NCBI GenBank assembly: GCA_018827585.1
Contig: JAHJXP010000162.1
Location: 1 to 23,085 of the forward strand
Direction of reading: 5' to 3'
Source: Pseudomonadota bacterium
GTDB lineage: Bacteria > Desulfobacterota > Syntrophia > Syntrophales > UBA5619
Length of the DNA: 23,085 nt
This document shows positions 22,901 through 23,085 of this stretch, one piece after another; the stretch's first letter is position 1; the number at the start of each line of letters is the position of its first letter. The notes under the pieces were generated by a model, which worked only from the letters and a program-made list of their open reading frames with translations, made no database searches and was not told where the DNA came from. The position numbers were made by a program, and so were the translations under genes.

Positions 22901-23085
22901 TTGGATATCCATCAATTAAAGACATTCATCACCCTGGCGAAAACAAGCCATTTCAGTCGTGCAGCCGAGGAGCTGTTTCTCACCCAACCTGCAGTCAGCA
23001 TGCACATCAAAGCCCTGGAGGAATATTATCAGGCTCCTCTGTTTCAGAGGATCGATCAGAGGTATGTGTTAACCGAACCCGGCAA
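22901..23085 (+). CDS. LysR-family transcriptional regulator (partial, cut by window end)
   Basis: The first 61 codons encode a LysR winged-helix: LDIHQLKTFITLAKTSHFS, then RAAEELFLTQPAVSMHIKAL and LFQRI, the standard helix-turn-helix and dimer-helix start. The start is TTG 22901, with gagg 10 bases upstream; the ATG at 22885 is out of frame. The effector domain is beyond the window. It is divergent from the epimerase gene, the usual layout for a LysR protein and its target, so it may control the epimerase-antiporter unit. Confidence 0.9.
   Translation, partial: MDIHQLKTFITLAKTSHFSRAAEELFLTQPAVSMHIKALEEYYQAPLFQRIDQRYVLTEPG

Noticed and set aside
1..23085. CRISPR array, rRNA or tRNA genes
   Set aside because: No regularly spaced direct repeats were found by eye, and no recognisable rRNA or tRNA sequence was seen on either strand.

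Overview
The window looks like a chromosomal segment of an anaerobic bacterium of the Desulfobacterota (deltaproteobacterial) type, possibly a Syntrophales relative. This placement is an inference from gene content: a split B12-dependent acyl-CoA mutase beside a phenylacetate-CoA-ligase-like enzyme, a BchE-type B12/radical SAM protein, and dispersed short palindromic repeats. No rRNA or tRNA gene is visible to fix the taxon. By eye, positions 1-9100 and 14500-16130 are GC-rich, while 9170-14220 and 16400-23085 are clearly AT-richer, so the segment looks mosaic.

Region 1 (1-7690). A YbfB-type MFS permease reads leftward. Diverging from it is a tight rightward run of six genes: acyl-CoA mutase large subunit, its B12-binding small subunit, an AMP-forming acyl-CoA ligase, a glycerophosphodiester phosphodiesterase, a TrpF-like barrel lacking the usual catalytic Cys, and a NimA-like flavin protein. 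Four of the five junctions are 4-base overlaps or close. The ligase could make an acyl-CoA whose carbon skeleton the mutase rearranges. The mutase keeps the Arg that binds a carboxylate but has Leu and Asn where methylmalonyl-CoA mutase has Tyr89 and His244, so its substrate is probably not methylmalonyl-CoA.

Region 2 (7690-14450). An AI-2E-family membrane protein converges on a leftward phosphate operon in the order pstB1-pstS-pstC-pstA-pstB2-phoU, followed by a frameshifted and truncated DUF47 remnant. The two PstB ATPases carry complementary motif damage: one has a broken signature, the other an altered Walker A and Q-loop. This is the pattern of a heterodimeric ABC ATPase with one good and one degenerate ATP site.

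Region 3 (14450-19400). A GNAT acetyltransferase and a D-Ala-D-Ala-ligase-like ATP-grasp enzyme form one unit. Then come an IS5-type transposase remnant, a two-gene unit of B12-binding radical SAM protein plus an unrecognised protein, and a cluster of inverted repeats.

Region 4 (19370-23085). A truncated and an intact universal stress protein are followed by a GlpT/UhpT-type antiporter, a strong intergenic hairpin, an NAD-dependent sugar epimerase, and the start of a divergent LysR regulator cut by the window edge.

Three copies of one palindromic, MITE-like repeat with gacggcttcgtaaaaag ends lie at 102-200, 7564-7688 and 14230-14409.
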